64,000 nt of DNA from Mycobacterium ahvazicum (lineage in GTDB: Bacteria > Actinomycetota > Actinomycetes > Mycobacteriales > Mycobacteriaceae), in the NCBI RefSeq assembly GCF_900176255.2, contig NZ_FXEG02000001.1, positions 124,001-188,000 of the forward strand. Direction: 5' to 3'. Position 1 is the first letter of the stretch; every line of letters begins with the position of its first letter. Below are positions 34,357 to 42,679 of the stretch, piece by piece. The notes beneath the pieces were generated by a model. It was not told where the DNA came from, made no database searches, and worked only from the letters and a program-made list of their open reading frames with translations. The translations under genes were made by a program, and so were the position numbers.

Positions 34357-35673
34357 TCACCGACGTTGAACCCCATGGTTGATGGCGTGCTCGATTCGTT
34401 GCGCCGCCCGCTCCAATTGGGATTTCTGGTTGCTGTCGAAGTCGGAGTGCGCGATGTCGGCCCACAGGCGGTCCCGTTGCGCGCGGATCGGCGCCGTGTC
34501 GTCGAGGTGGTAGGCCAATTCCTCAAGCAACCGGAACAGCCGCAACATGACCATGAGGTCGGCCGATCCGTAGTGGCGCGGTTGGGTGATCGAGAGATCG
34601 AGCAGCTCCGCCAGGTCGGGCCGGTTCAGCACCACTCTTACTCGGTCTTCGTCGCGCAGTAGGGTGGGGCCAAGGTCGCGGGCGGCGAGCTCACACAGCA
34701 GCGCGGAGATGTGCCCGAGTGCGTGGACGGCGGTGGTGGGATCGTTGATGCCCGGAGAGAGCGCCTTGTTCGCAACGTCAGCGAGCTGCCGTAGGCCGTA
34801 GCCGACGTCTTGGGCGGCAGTCCGTTCATGACCGGTTTTGATTGCACTGTCAACGGCGTGCTGCAGTTGTTCAATTACCGCGTCGTCCAGCGTGTCGTGG
34901 TCCGCCCATGCCATCCCGATCGGTACCCCTTGCACGAGAGAGCTACCCGGGTAACAGTCGATCACCACGTAGGCGTCCGCCTTAATCGCCGCAGAGCGCA
35001 GTTCAGCTTGGTCGATGCGGGTCAAGAAACCCGAGGACGGTGCACTCAGGCACACCGCCCGCTCCGGTGTCTTCGGTATCGACGGGCGGCGGTTGGCGTC
35101 GTAGTCGCGAGGGGTGGTTGCCAGCCGCAGGGTCGCGCGCGCCTCCTGATGGACGTCACGCAACATGGTCTCCACGCGGATTTTGCGGGCGAGATGAGCC
35201 AAAAACAGCACCAAGCACAACATGCTGGCGATCCCGAGAACAAAGGCAACCGTCACCGAGATCCTAGGTACTCCGTCGTTGTTCCGTACCCCACGCAGCA
35301 CGGTCAGGGCATAGGTGAATGTGGCCAGGAACACGGCGAGCGTTGACTGCACGAAGATGTCGCTGGTGAAGGTGCGCAGCAGGCGCGGGGAGAACTGGCT
35401 GCTGGCTAACTGCAATGTCACCACGGTCAGTGAAAATGTCAGCGACGTGACGGTGACCAGCGAGGTGGAGAGCGCGTCGAGCAGCGTGCGGGCCGCCCCG
35501 GCATCACCACCGAACAACGCATCGTTCAACCAGGGCGGCAGCGACCGACTCCACTGGGACTCCAGCCGGGGCAGCAGTACTCCCGCTGCCACTGCCGCGA
35601 CGACTCCCAGGCATGGCAACGGCCACAATTGGGTGCGCAGGGTATCCCGCGCGGACGCGACCGCGTTTCTCAT
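34357..35673 (-). CDS. DUF2254-family membrane protein
   Basis: A 438-residue protein with four N-terminal membrane segments (about residues 18-38, 65-90, 105-125, 135-160). A soluble domain follows with DAYVVIDCYPGSSLVQG and DVGYGLRQLADVANKALSPGINDPTTAVHALGH, the signature DUF2254 region. The loop SFSLTVVTLQLASSQFSPRLLRTF after the second segment is also typical. Role unknown. Its ATG overlaps the stop of a short upstream frame by four bases (ATGA), indicating translational coupling. Confidence 0.85.
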   Translation of the reverse strand: MRNAVASARDTLRTQLWPLPCLGVVAAVAAGVLLPRLESQWSRSLPPWLNDALFGGDAGAARTLLDALSTSLVTVTSLTFSLTVVTLQLASSQFSPRLLRTFTSDIFVQSTLAVFLATFTYALTVLRGVRNNDGVPRISVTVAFVLGIASMLCLVLFLAHLARKIRVETMLRDVHQEARATLRLATTPRDYDANRRPSIPKTPERAVCLSAPSSGFLTRIDQAELRSAAIKADAYVVIDCYPGSSLVQGVPIGMAWADHDTLDDAVIEQLQHAVDSAIKTGHERTAAQDVGYGLRQLADVANKALSPGINDPTTAVHALGHISALLCELAARDLGPTLLRDEDRVRVVLNRPDLAELLDLSITQPRHYGSADLMVMLRLFRLLEELAYHLDDTAPIRAQRDRLWADIAHSDFDSNQKSQLERAAQRIEHAINHGVQRR

Positions 35674-35840
35674 CGGCGGCCGTGCAGTTTCTCGTACGAG
35701 GGCATGTCCGGCGAATCGATACCGTCGCGGTCGACGATACCCAGTGCGGACTGCAGGGTCGATGCTCGGCTGGTCTCCGAGCCCAGCCGGCGTGGTCCCG
35801 CGGTCGGTGCGCCATCACGGTCGGTTGGCTGTGGGGCCAT
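35670..35840 (-). CDS. Possible small protein coupled to DUF2254 gene
   Basis: A 56-codon frame from ATG 35840 (MAPQPTDRDGAPTAG) ending DMPSYEKLHGRR, whose TGA overlaps the DUF2254 start as ATGA. The polar, Pro- and Arg-rich sequence shows no domain. The precise overlap is the main reason to take it seriously; it may be a real small protein or a leader that couples translation. Too short to be sure. Confidence 0.4.
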   Translation of the reverse strand: MAPQPTDRDGAPTAGPRRLGSETSRASTLQSALGIVDRDGIDSPDMPSYEKLHGRR

Positions 35841-35884
35841 GGAGCGCAGACTCCCTGAGAAATATGTGTGGATAGTGAGCCCTT

Positions 35885-35909
35885 GTTTACAGCGTCGGCA
35901 GACGGCTAT
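35885..35909 (+). promoter_or_regulatory. Possible SigF-type promoter
   Basis: GTTT (35885-35888) and GGCTAT (35904-35909) are spaced 15 bases apart, close to the mycobacterial SigF pattern GTTT-N15-17-GGGTA. They lie 50 bases upstream of the small membrane protein start, which also has a strong AGGAGG. One mismatch in the -10; weak evidence. Confidence 0.3.
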
Positions 35910-35957
35910 GCAACCAGGGAACTGCACATCCATCACCGCACTAGGAGGTGCTTCGCC

Positions 35958-36287
35958 ATGTTTGTCATCATCGGGTTGATCGCCTTGGCTGCCGCGACAG
36001 TCGTCGGCGTCGCCGGGGTGCTGGCCGATGCGGGATCGGCCCATTTGCTTACCGATCACTTCACACTGCTGGGCTACCACGTCACCGGGTCGACCGGCAC
36101 GCTGTTTCTCTACGGAATTGTCGTCGGTGCGGTGGCCGCGATCGGACTCGCGGTGCTGCTGGCCGGCGCCCGCGGTAGCACCGGTCGTAGCCGCGCCGCC
36201 GGCTCTGGTCGGCACCGTTTTTCCTTGCTGGGGCGCCGAGCCGCGGGAAGCCACACTGGCATGTTTCGCCACGCCGCCCGACACTGA
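35958..36287 (+). CDS. Small two-helix membrane protein
   Basis: The ATG at 35958 follows AGGAGGTG (35943-35950), one of the best Shine-Dalgarno sites in the window. It encodes 109 residues: helix one (FVIIGLIALAAATVVGVAGVLA), a short loop with LLTDHFTLLGYHVTG, helix two (LFLYGIVVGAVAAIGLAVLLAG), then a basic tail. Similar small stress-associated membrane proteins are common in mycobacteria, but I cannot name this one. It diverges from the DUF2254 unit. Confidence 0.7.
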   Translation: MFVIIGLIALAAATVVGVAGVLADAGSAHLLTDHFTLLGYHVTGSTGTLFLYGIVVGAVAAIGLAVLLAGARGSTGRSRAAGSGRHRFSLLGRRAAGSHTGMFRHAARH

Positions 36288-36342
36288 TCGCGCGCGGTAC
36301 TGGCGCAGTGCTGGCAGCACGTGACTTTCGGCGAAATGAGCG

Positions 36343-37182
36343 TCAGCAGCTGCCGGCGGACACCCGGGCCCGCTCGGTCATCGAGGCGATCACCCCGCCG
36401 TCGTTGAGGATGTCGGTACCGGTGAGGTAGCCCGCTCTGGCACTGGCACAGAAGGCGAGTAGCTCGGCCATCTCCTCCGGCTTGCCCCACCGCGGGACGG
36501 CGGCGTTGGCCACCATCGCCCCGGCCCCAGCCTGTTCCTCGAGCCGGCCCATCTCGGTGTCGATGGACCCCGGAGACACCGAGACGATGCGCAATCCGCG
36601 CGCGTTGAAGCGCTCGGCCTGAGACTGGCTGTACCACTTCACGAAACTCTTGCTCAACGCGTACGCGTAGCCGGATCGAGCTTCCTCCGGTATCGGGTCA
36701 CACGCCGCCATCATCGCGTCCCAGAAGCCGCCGCCGTCCTCGAGCGCCGACGAGAACTGGGTCGTCGGAATCATTTCCGCGGGCAGCATGTGGGCCGCCA
36801 TCGATGCCACATTGACGATCGCAGCCCCTTCGGCTGCGGTGGCATAGAAAGTCTCGTTGACGTTGACGGTGCCGATTGCATTGGTGCGCATCACGTACTC
36901 GGCGGAGCCCATGCTCGGGCTCACGCCCGCGGTGTGGATCACGGAGGAGAGGGTGCCGAGGCCGTTCGCGGTGTCGAGCAGTTCGCTGACGGCATCCCGG
37001 TCTGTCACGTCGCAATTGATCGCGGTAACGGTGACCCCGAGGTCTTGGAGGGTGGCGGCCGCATTATCGAGCCGGTCCTGCCTGATGTCGCAGAGGACCA
37101 GCGTGTGGTCGGCGCCGACAATTTTTGCGGTGGCCAGACCCATGCCGCCCGCGCCGCCCGTGATCACCGAGACTCGATTCAT
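36343..37182 (-). CDS. Short-chain dehydrogenase/reductase
   Basis: A 279-residue SDR. TGGAGGMG (about 8-15) is the cofactor motif; NVASMAAHM holds the catalytic Ser and YALSKSFV the Tyr-Lys. Between them is an insertion (LPAEMIPTTQFSSALEDGGGFWDAMMAACDPIPEE) longer than in standard SDRs, probably shaping the substrate pocket. The mycobacterial SDRs with this insertion often act on steroid or alicyclic alcohols; that is inference. The C-terminus (GYLTGTDILNDGGV) is typical. Confidence 0.85.
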   Translation of the reverse strand: MNRVSVITGGAGGMGLATAKIVGADHTLVLCDIRQDRLDNAAATLQDLGVTVTAINCDVTDRDAVSELLDTANGLGTLSSVIHTAGVSPSMGSAEYVMRTNAIGTVNVNETFYATAAEGAAIVNVASMAAHMLPAEMIPTTQFSSALEDGGGFWDAMMAACDPIPEEARSGYAYALSKSFVKWYSQSQAERFNARGLRIVSVSPGSIDTEMGRLEEQAGAGAMVANAAVPRWGKPEEMAELLAFCASARAGYLTGTDILNDGGVIASMTERARVSAGSC

Positions 37183-37223
37183 ACCGCGACGTTATACGCA
37201 GCCCTTCGAGCCACGATCGCGTC

Positions 37224-38525
37224 CTACGTCGGGAGCGCCGCTTCCTCTGCCAGGTGGTGCGGATGACCGGAGTGCCGGACGGCCGTTCCGAGGAAAGGCG
37301 CCTTCAGCGTGGCCGTCAGGTAGCGGCGGTTGACGACCAGTCCGCCGACGGCGATCGCGGCGTAGACACCGCACAGCACCAGGCGCTCCGGGGTGGAGGT
37401 GAGCGGGAACTGGACGATGAACAACCCCAGTAGCGTCCAGGCGGCGGCGCGGCGGAAGCGCAGCGCCAGGATCACCGCGACGCCCATCAATGTCTGGCTG
37501 GCGGTCAGCAAGACTTCCTCGACCTGGCGGGAGTCGAGCTCCAGGGAGAAGCCGCCGCCGCCCAGCAGGTGGGCCACCGGCAGCGATCCGATCAGCAGCG
37601 TCCACTGGTTGACCTTGGACGAGATCAGCGTGGCGATGGCCGCGGTGCCCTTGCCGCGGCTGGCGAAGATCGTCGCGATGATGAACTCGGGTGCCTCGGA
37701 GGCCAACGGAGCGAGCCATTGCACCAGCAGGAATCGGTCGATGCCCAGCTCGGTGCCGGCCGAGACCAGATTGTCGGCAAAGGGCTTGGCGCACAGCAGG
37801 ATCACGGCGCCGGACACCGCGAACAGGCTGACGACGATGATGCGGCGGGTCCGGTCCGAGAGCTCACCGAGAGCGGCGGCGGTACCGACCAGATCGGGCT
37901 CTTCGACGTCGCCGTGGCTGACCTTGTACAGGTAGAAGCCGAACCAGGCGAGCAGTGCCAGCCCCATCGCGAGATGGATCTCGCCGCCGACCGGGATCGC
38001 GAACGCGGCCAGTCCGGCGATCAGCAGGAATCCGAGTTCGACGCGATTGCCGGGCTCAAGCGTCAGGCCGGTGCTCTTGCCGGCACCGACCCGGCGCGCC
38101 GCGACGACGCTGACCAGCACCACGACCGGCCACCCCAGGCCCATCAACAGCCGATTGGATCCGGTCATATTGGCCGCCGCGTACTGCGTGTATTCCGGGT
38201 TGTGACCGGACACAAACGCGTAGTAGAGGTCCACCGCGTATTCGGGCAGCACAGCGACCATAGCGAGCACCGCGATCGCCAGGCCGCCGGAGACGTCGAT
38301 CTGCGCGGCCTCGGCGGCCCAGGCCAGCAGGAAACTGGCCGAGACCACCGCGGCGCCGAAGATCAGCAGGGCGACAACCGGGTCCGGATGCAGGCCGACG
38401 ATCCGGACCACGACCGCGGGGGCAACGAAGATGCCGGTGATCAACGTCGAACGGAGGAGCGTCCGCCGCGGCGATCGTGCCGCCGCCGTCGGAGTCGAGC
38501 CGGCGGGCCTGTCAGTGGCGAGCAT
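37224..38525 (-). CDS. Ca2+/cation antiporter-family membrane protein
   Basis: A membrane protein with about eleven hydrophobic helices and two inverted alpha-repeats. The first has VLPEYAVDLYYAFVSG and AANMTGSNRLLMGLGWPVVV; the second APLASEAPEFIIATIFASRG and SSKVNQWTLLIGSLPVA. The acidic P-E-(Y/F) motifs and the following S/N-rich helices match the Ca2+:cation antiporter (CaCA) superfamily. It would exchange Ca2+ or a related ion for H+ or Na+. Of three in-frame ATGs (38570, 38549, 38525) I prefer 38525, which has GAAGGA eight bases upstream, giving 433 residues. Confidence 0.8.
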   Translation of the reverse strand: MLATDRPAGSTPTAAARSPRRTLLRSTLITGIFVAPAVVVRIVGLHPDPVVALLIFGAAVVSASFLLAWAAEAAQIDVSGGLAIAVLAMVAVLPEYAVDLYYAFVSGHNPEYTQYAAANMTGSNRLLMGLGWPVVVLVSVVAARRVGAGKSTGLTLEPGNRVELGFLLIAGLAAFAIPVGGEIHLAMGLALLAWFGFYLYKVSHGDVEEPDLVGTAAALGELSDRTRRIIVVSLFAVSGAVILLCAKPFADNLVSAGTELGIDRFLLVQWLAPLASEAPEFIIATIFASRGKGTAAIATLISSKVNQWTLLIGSLPVAHLLGGGGFSLELDSRQVEEVLLTASQTLMGVAVILALRFRRAAAWTLLGLFIVQFPLTSTPERLVLCGVYAAIAVGGLVVNRRYLTATLKAPFLGTAVRHSGHPHHLAEEAALPT

Positions 38526-38607
38526 CGTCGTCCTTCGCTCGGGCTTCATCGCAATCTGGCTCGCGGCCATGGCTTGACCTGCGCGCCAAAGTTACCCTGC
38601 CTACCCT

Positions 38608-38668
38608 TATCCAGCAACGTTATGAGAGTGCCAATCGATGCCGATCGCTCGCCTATATTTGCTGGATA
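38608..38668. repeat. 10-base inverted repeat upstream of antiporter gene
   Basis: TATCCAGCAA (38608-38617) and TTGCTGGATA (38659-38668) are exact complements with a 41-base loop in the divergent region between antiporter and methyltransferase genes. The surrounding sequence is AT-richer than average. It could be a folded 5' leader of the antiporter transcript or a paired operator. Confidence 0.45.
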
Positions 38669-38687
38669 GAGGCATCAATCTAAATTG

Positions 38688-38706
38688 TTAGGCTCGACTA
38701 ACTTCA
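38688..38706. promoter_or_regulatory. Weak DtxR/IdeR/MntR-like box
   Basis: TTAGGCTCGACTAACTTCA matches the mycobacterial IdeR consensus TTAGGTTAGGCTAACCTAA at about 14 of 19 positions, with exact GTTAG/CTAAC arms at 38687-38702. It lies between the divergent cation antiporter and methyltransferase genes. The match is too weak to call IdeR; a manganese-type DtxR relative is a possibility. Confidence 0.3.
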
Positions 38707-38771
38707 GATTGTGGCAAACCGATCTAGTGCTCTTACGGGAACTCTTTGGGCGGTGGGCTAGGTTCGGGGGA

Positions 38772-39380
38772 GTGTCTGGTGCGTCTGTACGGCAGCCGTG
38801 GAACATCAACATCCACTACGACGCATTGCTGGAGTCGGGGGTTCCGCGTGACGCCCGCCGGGTCCTCGATGTCGGATGTGGCGACGGCTTCCTCGCCGCG
38901 CGGCTGGCCCGCCGAGTCCCTGAGGTCACCGCGCTGGATGTCGATGCTCCCGTGCTGCGCCGTGCCCAGGCCCGGTTCGCCGCGGCGCCGGTCCAATGGA
39001 TGCACGGTGACGTGATGACGGCGGACCTGCCCGGCTTCGATGCGGTGGTGTCCAACGCCGCACTACATCATCTGGGCGACACCGGTCCGGCACTGCACCG
39101 GTTCGCCGACCTCATGCGCCCCGGCGGCACGCTGGGCTTGGTCGCGTTCGTGCGGCCGTCGCCGCGAAACGGCGTGTGGCACCTGACGTCGTGGGTGGCG
39201 TGCGCGGTTGTGAATCGCGTCAGGGGCAAGTGGGAGCACACCGCGCCGATCAACTGGCCGCCGTCGGCAACGCTGCGTCGGCTTCGGGCCGACGCCCGCA
39301 CGGCGCTGCCCGGGGCGACGGTTCGCCGGCTGCTCTACGGTCGCGTGCTGATCACCTGGGTCAAACCCGTGGGCAGTTAA
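38772..39380 (+). CDS. Class I SAM-dependent methyltransferase
   Basis: From GTG 38772 the product is 202 residues. The SAM-binding motif I is RVLDVGCGDGFLAARLA, followed by ALDVDAPVL (motif II region), MHGDVMTADLPGFDAVVSNAALHHL and MRPGGTLGLVAFV. Methyl acceptor unknown. The start is uncertain: GGGGGA is too close to this GTG, and in-frame TTG 38685 or GTG 38727 would add up to 29 residues. The end overlaps the convergent SDR gene by four bases. Confidence 0.8.
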   Translation: MSGASVRQPWNINIHYDALLESGVPRDARRVLDVGCGDGFLAARLARRVPEVTALDVDAPVLRRAQARFAAAPVQWMHGDVMTADLPGFDAVVSNAALHHLGDTGPALHRFADLMRPGGTLGLVAFVRPSPRNGVWHLTSWVACAVVNRVRGKWEHTAPINWPPSATLRRLRADARTALPGATVRRLLYGRVLITWVKPVGS

Positions 39381-40195
39381 CGATCCGGCCCCATCGCCGC
39401 GGCCGCGGCTGCGGTGAACATTTCGACGGCCTGCTTGCGGGTCAAGGACGCCATGAATTGTGCGGCGGCCTTCATGACGTCACCTGCCAGCAAGGTCGGG
39501 CCGTTGGCCAGGTTGTCGAAGGCCTCCGTGATGATGTCGTCGACCGAGGCGGCACCCGCGGGCACCTCATCCGGCGAACCGATGTTGCCGCGGCTGTATT
39601 CGAGTTCGCGCAAGGCGGGAGTGTTGGTCTTGCCCAGAATGAGTCCCAGGACGTCAACGCCCTTGTCGTGCAACTCGGCCCAGAGCGCTTCGGCGAAAAC
39701 CATGTCGAACGCCTTCGTCGCACCATAGGCGACCATGTTGGGTCCGCCGGCCAATCCCGCGCCGGACCCGAAGATCACGATACCGCCGCTGCCCCGCTCG
39801 ACCATCGCCGGAGCGAAATGATGGCACAGCTGCATCGGCACCATGCAGTTTCGGTAGACCATCGCCTCGGCGGCACCGATCGGATTGTCCAGGAACGGCT
39901 GGTAATTGGGATCCGCGCCGGCGCAGTACACCAGGAAACCGATCTCCAGGTCTCTGGTGGCTTCGACCACTTTGGCGGCCGCGTCTCGCTCCGCGAGATC
40001 GACTGCGAGAGTGCGGGTTTGGGCATCGGTCTCGGATTCGATCTCGCCGGCAACCTGCTCGAGCACCGCTGGGCGGCGCGCAACGAGTACGACGTTGACG
40101 CCGCGTTCGGCCAGTCCTGCGGCGAATGCCGCACCCACGCCGTCGGAGGCGCCGGCGACCAGCGCCCACGGGCCATACTTCGTGGCGAATGTCAT
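39377..40195 (-). CDS. Short-chain dehydrogenase/reductase
   Basis: A 272-residue SDR with AGASDGVG (about 15-22), the strand YCAGAD in place of NNAG, catalytic Ser in FGSGAGLAG, and YGATK as Tyr-Lys. The tail (ITEAFDNLANGPTLLAGDVMKAAAQFMASLTRKQAVEMF) resembles that of a mycobacterial SDR group whose members occur beside SnoaL-like genes. The SnoaL-like gene indeed lies nine bases upstream on the same strand, and an ADH gene before that, forming a three-gene operon. Confidence 0.87.
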   Translation of the reverse strand: MTFATKYGPWALVAGASDGVGAAFAAGLAERGVNVVLVARRPAVLEQVAGEIESETDAQTRTLAVDLAERDAAAKVVEATRDLEIGFLVYCAGADPNYQPFLDNPIGAAEAMVYRNCMVPMQLCHHFAPAMVERGSGGIVIFGSGAGLAGGPNMVAYGATKAFDMVFAEALWAELHDKGVDVLGLILGKTNTPALRELEYSRGNIGSPDEVPAGAASVDDIITEAFDNLANGPTLLAGDVMKAAAQFMASLTRKQAVEMFTAAAAAAMGPDR

Positions 40196-40204
40196 GATTG
40201 CTCC

Positions 40205-40615
40205 CTACGGGCCGAACGTCGTGATGCGAACCTGCGTGAACCGGCGTCGGGCGATGCGCCAGCCATCGGCGGTCCGGACGATCTCGTCGTCGTAGAAGCC
40301 CCACGCGTTGACACCGGATTGGTTGTCGCCGAACATGATTACCGCATCGACGTAGGTGCGGGCGGATGCCTTGTCACCGTCGAGTGTGACTGCCTGATTG
40401 GACAGACGATGCAGGGTGTGGCCCGCCAAGGCGTGCGTGGTGTCCATAAATTCGGTCACTTCGTCCACGCCGTGCCAGCTGCCGATCTCGCCGTAGTCGA
40501 GCTCGCAGTTTTCGGTGAAGACGGTGCGAAACAGCGGCCAGTCGCGGCGATCGATCCCGGTGGCGTAGCGCACCAATAGATCGCAGATGTCCTGACGGTC
40601 TTCTCGTTCGGTCAC
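40205..40615 (-). CDS. SnoaL-like/NTF2-fold protein
   Basis: From GTG 40615 (TEREDRQDICDLLVRYATGIDRRDW) the product is 136 residues, the standard SnoaL-like length. Landmarks are FRTVFTENCELDYGE, EVTEFMDTTHALAGHTLHRLSNQAV and the final DGWRIARRRFTQVRI. Family members include isomerases, cyclases and dehydratases on steroid-like substrates; a Tyr/Asp/His set consistent with acid-base chemistry is present but not diagnostic. It sits seven bases after the ADH stop in the same operon. Confidence 0.83.
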   Translation of the reverse strand: MTEREDRQDICDLLVRYATGIDRRDWPLFRTVFTENCELDYGEIGSWHGVDEVTEFMDTTHALAGHTLHRLSNQAVTLDGDKASARTYVDAVIMFGDNQSGVNAWGFYDDEIVRTADGWRIARRRFTQVRITTFGP

Positions 40616-40622
40616 GCCTGCC

Positions 40623-41675
40623 TCAATTCGGGTCTCCGTTCGGGTGGACCACGATGCGCGGCGGCCCGTCGGATCGGCGGGCGAGGTCCAGCGCGTCGGG
40701 TACGTCGTCGAGGCCGATGACCTTCCCGATGCTGGGGAGCGGATCCAGCGTGCCCGCCGCGACGGCCTCGAGGGTTCCGTACCAGTCCTGGGGATGCGGG
40801 CCGCCGCCGAATTGGATTGTGACGCCTTGGCGGGTCGCGGTGGTGATGTCCAGGGTGTCTCCGGTGTACCAGCCGCCCGCACAGTAGATGCGGGTCATCA
40901 TCTCGGCGGACTCGACGATGTTCTGAATCAGGCCGGCGGCGCCCACACATTCGAATACCACAGCCGGCCCGGGCAATCCGCGCTCGCCGCGAGCCTCTCG
41001 GAATGCGTCCACCCATGACTTCTCCGCGGGGTCGACGACCACGTGCGCGCCGAAGCGGGCTCGGGCGAGTTCGCGGCGGTCGGCCTTGAAGTCGGCCACG
41101 ATGATCGGTTCGACGCCGCGGGACGTCAGGGCGGCAACGGCCGACAGGCCGATCGCCCCAGCACCGACGACGACGGCGACCTCGCCCGGCTGGATGTCTG
41201 CCGATCGCACATAGAACTCGCCGACCGCGAAGGCGTCGACCAGCGCGACAGCGTCGCTGGCGACGTCACCGGAGACGGCCTTGGCCGCCGCCTCTGAAAC
41301 CACCAGCAGCTCACCGAAACTCCCTGGTGCCTCGGGGTGTTGGCCGATGATCCGCACTCCGCCGGCGCCACCGTCGACCAGGCGTATCGGTATCGAGGTC
41401 ACCCGGGTGCCCACGGCGAACTGATCCGAGCAGCCGGGTCCGTGCCCGATGACCTCGCCGACGAATTCGTGACCGAGCACGATGTCGCGATCGGTGTCGT
41501 ACAACGAGCGTCCGGTCGGATCGTCGATGGCGAGCTCGGGGTGGTCCATGAAGTGCACATCCGAGGCGCAGATCGCGGTGCTCAACGTGCGCAGCAGCAG
41601 TTCACCGGGCCCGGGCTCGGGGTCGGCCGTCTCGCGGACCGTCAGCCGACCGTCTCTCAAAACCACAGCGCGCAA
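40623..41675 (-). CDS. Zinc-type medium-chain alcohol dehydrogenase
   Basis: A 350-residue MDR enzyme. Catalytic-zinc residues appear as AICASDVHFMDHPE (Cys about 36) and GHEFVGEVIGHG (His-Glu about 68-69). The four-cysteine structural-zinc lobe is absent (the stretch RVTSIPIRLVDGG has none). The NAD(P) site is VVGAGAIGLSAVAAL (about 168-182). It probably oxidises a secondary or cyclic alcohol for the downstream SnoaL-like and SDR enzymes. It diverges from an IclR gene across a palindrome and is likely under its control. Confidence 0.86.
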   Translation of the reverse strand: MRAVVLRDGRLTVRETADPEPGPGELLLRTLSTAICASDVHFMDHPELAIDDPTGRSLYDTDRDIVLGHEFVGEVIGHGPGCSDQFAVGTRVTSIPIRLVDGGAGGVRIIGQHPEAPGSFGELLVVSEAAAKAVSGDVASDAVALVDAFAVGEFYVRSADIQPGEVAVVVGAGAIGLSAVAALTSRGVEPIIVADFKADRRELARARFGAHVVVDPAEKSWVDAFREARGERGLPGPAVVFECVGAAGLIQNIVESAEMMTRIYCAGGWYTGDTLDITTATRQGVTIQFGGGPHPQDWYGTLEAVAAGTLDPLPSIGKVIGLDDVPDALDLARRSDGPPRIVVHPNGDPN

Positions 41676-41691
41676 AGCGTCTACCTATTTT

Positions 41692-41705
41692 CTCGAATAA
41701 TCGAG
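41692..41705. promoter_or_regulatory. Palindrome CTCGA-N4-TCGAG, candidate IclR operator
   Basis: CTCGA (41692-41696) and TCGAG (41701-41705) are exact arms around ATAA in the 42-base gap between the divergent ADH and IclR genes. The spacing leaves no room for other control sites, so it probably serves both promoters. A further TCGAA follows at 41714-41718. Confidence 0.5.
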
Positions 41706-41717
41706 TTAATCTGTCGA

Positions 41718-42677
41718 ATGTTCGCTATAACTGTAGGAATTCGGTCGCAAAGGAGTCAAGCCATTCGCGGATCCACCTCGGCGCCGACCGCGCGGGTACT
41801 CGATGTCGTCGAGTTGCTGGCACGGTCCGGAAACACGCGGATGCGTTTCTCCGACATCGTGCGTGAACTCGGTCTGACGCAGGGCACGGTGCACGCGATC
41901 CTCAAGACACTGTGCGATCGCGGCTGGGCGAGCCGCGACCCCTTCGCCAAGACCTTCTCGCTGGGCCCGGCGCTCGCCGTCGTGGGTGCGCGAATGGATA
42001 CCGCTCGGCCGCTCGCGCACGCCGCGCGGTCGGCGGCGCTGCGAATTTCCCGCGAGGTCGGCTACGCCGGCTCGGTGGTCGAGCGGTTCGGTGACTCGTT
42101 GGTAGTCACGGCTTTTGAGGGCGATCCCGCCACCCAGCCGGCGGGGATACCGGGCGACCGAATCCCCTACGCGCCGCCGTTCGGCGTCGCGTTCGCCGCC
42201 TGGGACACCGACGAGGAACAGCGCGCGTGGATTCGCCGCGGCGCGGGCAGCAACGCCGATCGCGTCCAGCGCCTGGAACACGTCTTGGCGCACACCCGCG
42301 AGCGTGGGTTCGACGTCGACTGGACAACGCCCGCGCTGGCGCAGGCCGTCCAGGTGGTCGGCACGCTGGACAGCGACGAGATGCCGACCCCGGTGCGCCA
42401 TATCCTCGACCAGCTGCTCGTCGAGTTCACCACGATCGGCTTCCTGTCCGACGACAACCCCGGTCGCCGCAAACAGCCCGTCGTGACCATCGCCGCACCG
42501 GTTTTCGACCACCGCGGCCACGTCGCCATGATGCTCGCCGTGCACCCACTGTCTCCGCTGAGCGCGCGACAGATCCAGGTCATCGGCAACAAGCTCACCG
42601 CGGAGACCACGGCGATCAGCGAAGCCCAGCAACATCCGCCGGTCGTGGACCTTGAGGAGCGTCGTACCGCGCGGTAG
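41718..42677 (+). CDS. IclR-family transcriptional regulator
   Basis: From ATG 41718 the product is 319 residues. The N-terminal winged helix reads ARVLDVVELLARSGNTRMRFSDIVRELGLTQGTVHAILKTLCDRGWASRD (about residues 28-77), and the C-terminal effector domain is of the IclR type. Length is somewhat above the usual 250-270 because of a longer effector domain. The first 20 residues are poorly conserved-looking, so a later start is possible. It likely regulates the divergent ADH-SnoaL-SDR operon; effector unknown. The stop is two bases from the next gene's stop. Confidence 0.83.
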   Translation: MFAITVGIRSQRSQAIRGSTSAPTARVLDVVELLARSGNTRMRFSDIVRELGLTQGTVHAILKTLCDRGWASRDPFAKTFSLGPALAVVGARMDTARPLAHAARSAALRISREVGYAGSVVERFGDSLVVTAFEGDPATQPAGIPGDRIPYAPPFGVAFAAWDTDEEQRAWIRRGAGSNADRVQRLEHVLAHTRERGFDVDWTTPALAQAVQVVGTLDSDEMPTPVRHILDQLLVEFTTIGFLSDDNPGRRKQPVVTIAAPVFDHRGHVAMMLAVHPLSPLSARQIQVIGNKLTAETTAISEAQQHPPVVDLEERRTAR

Positions 42678-42679
42678 TT

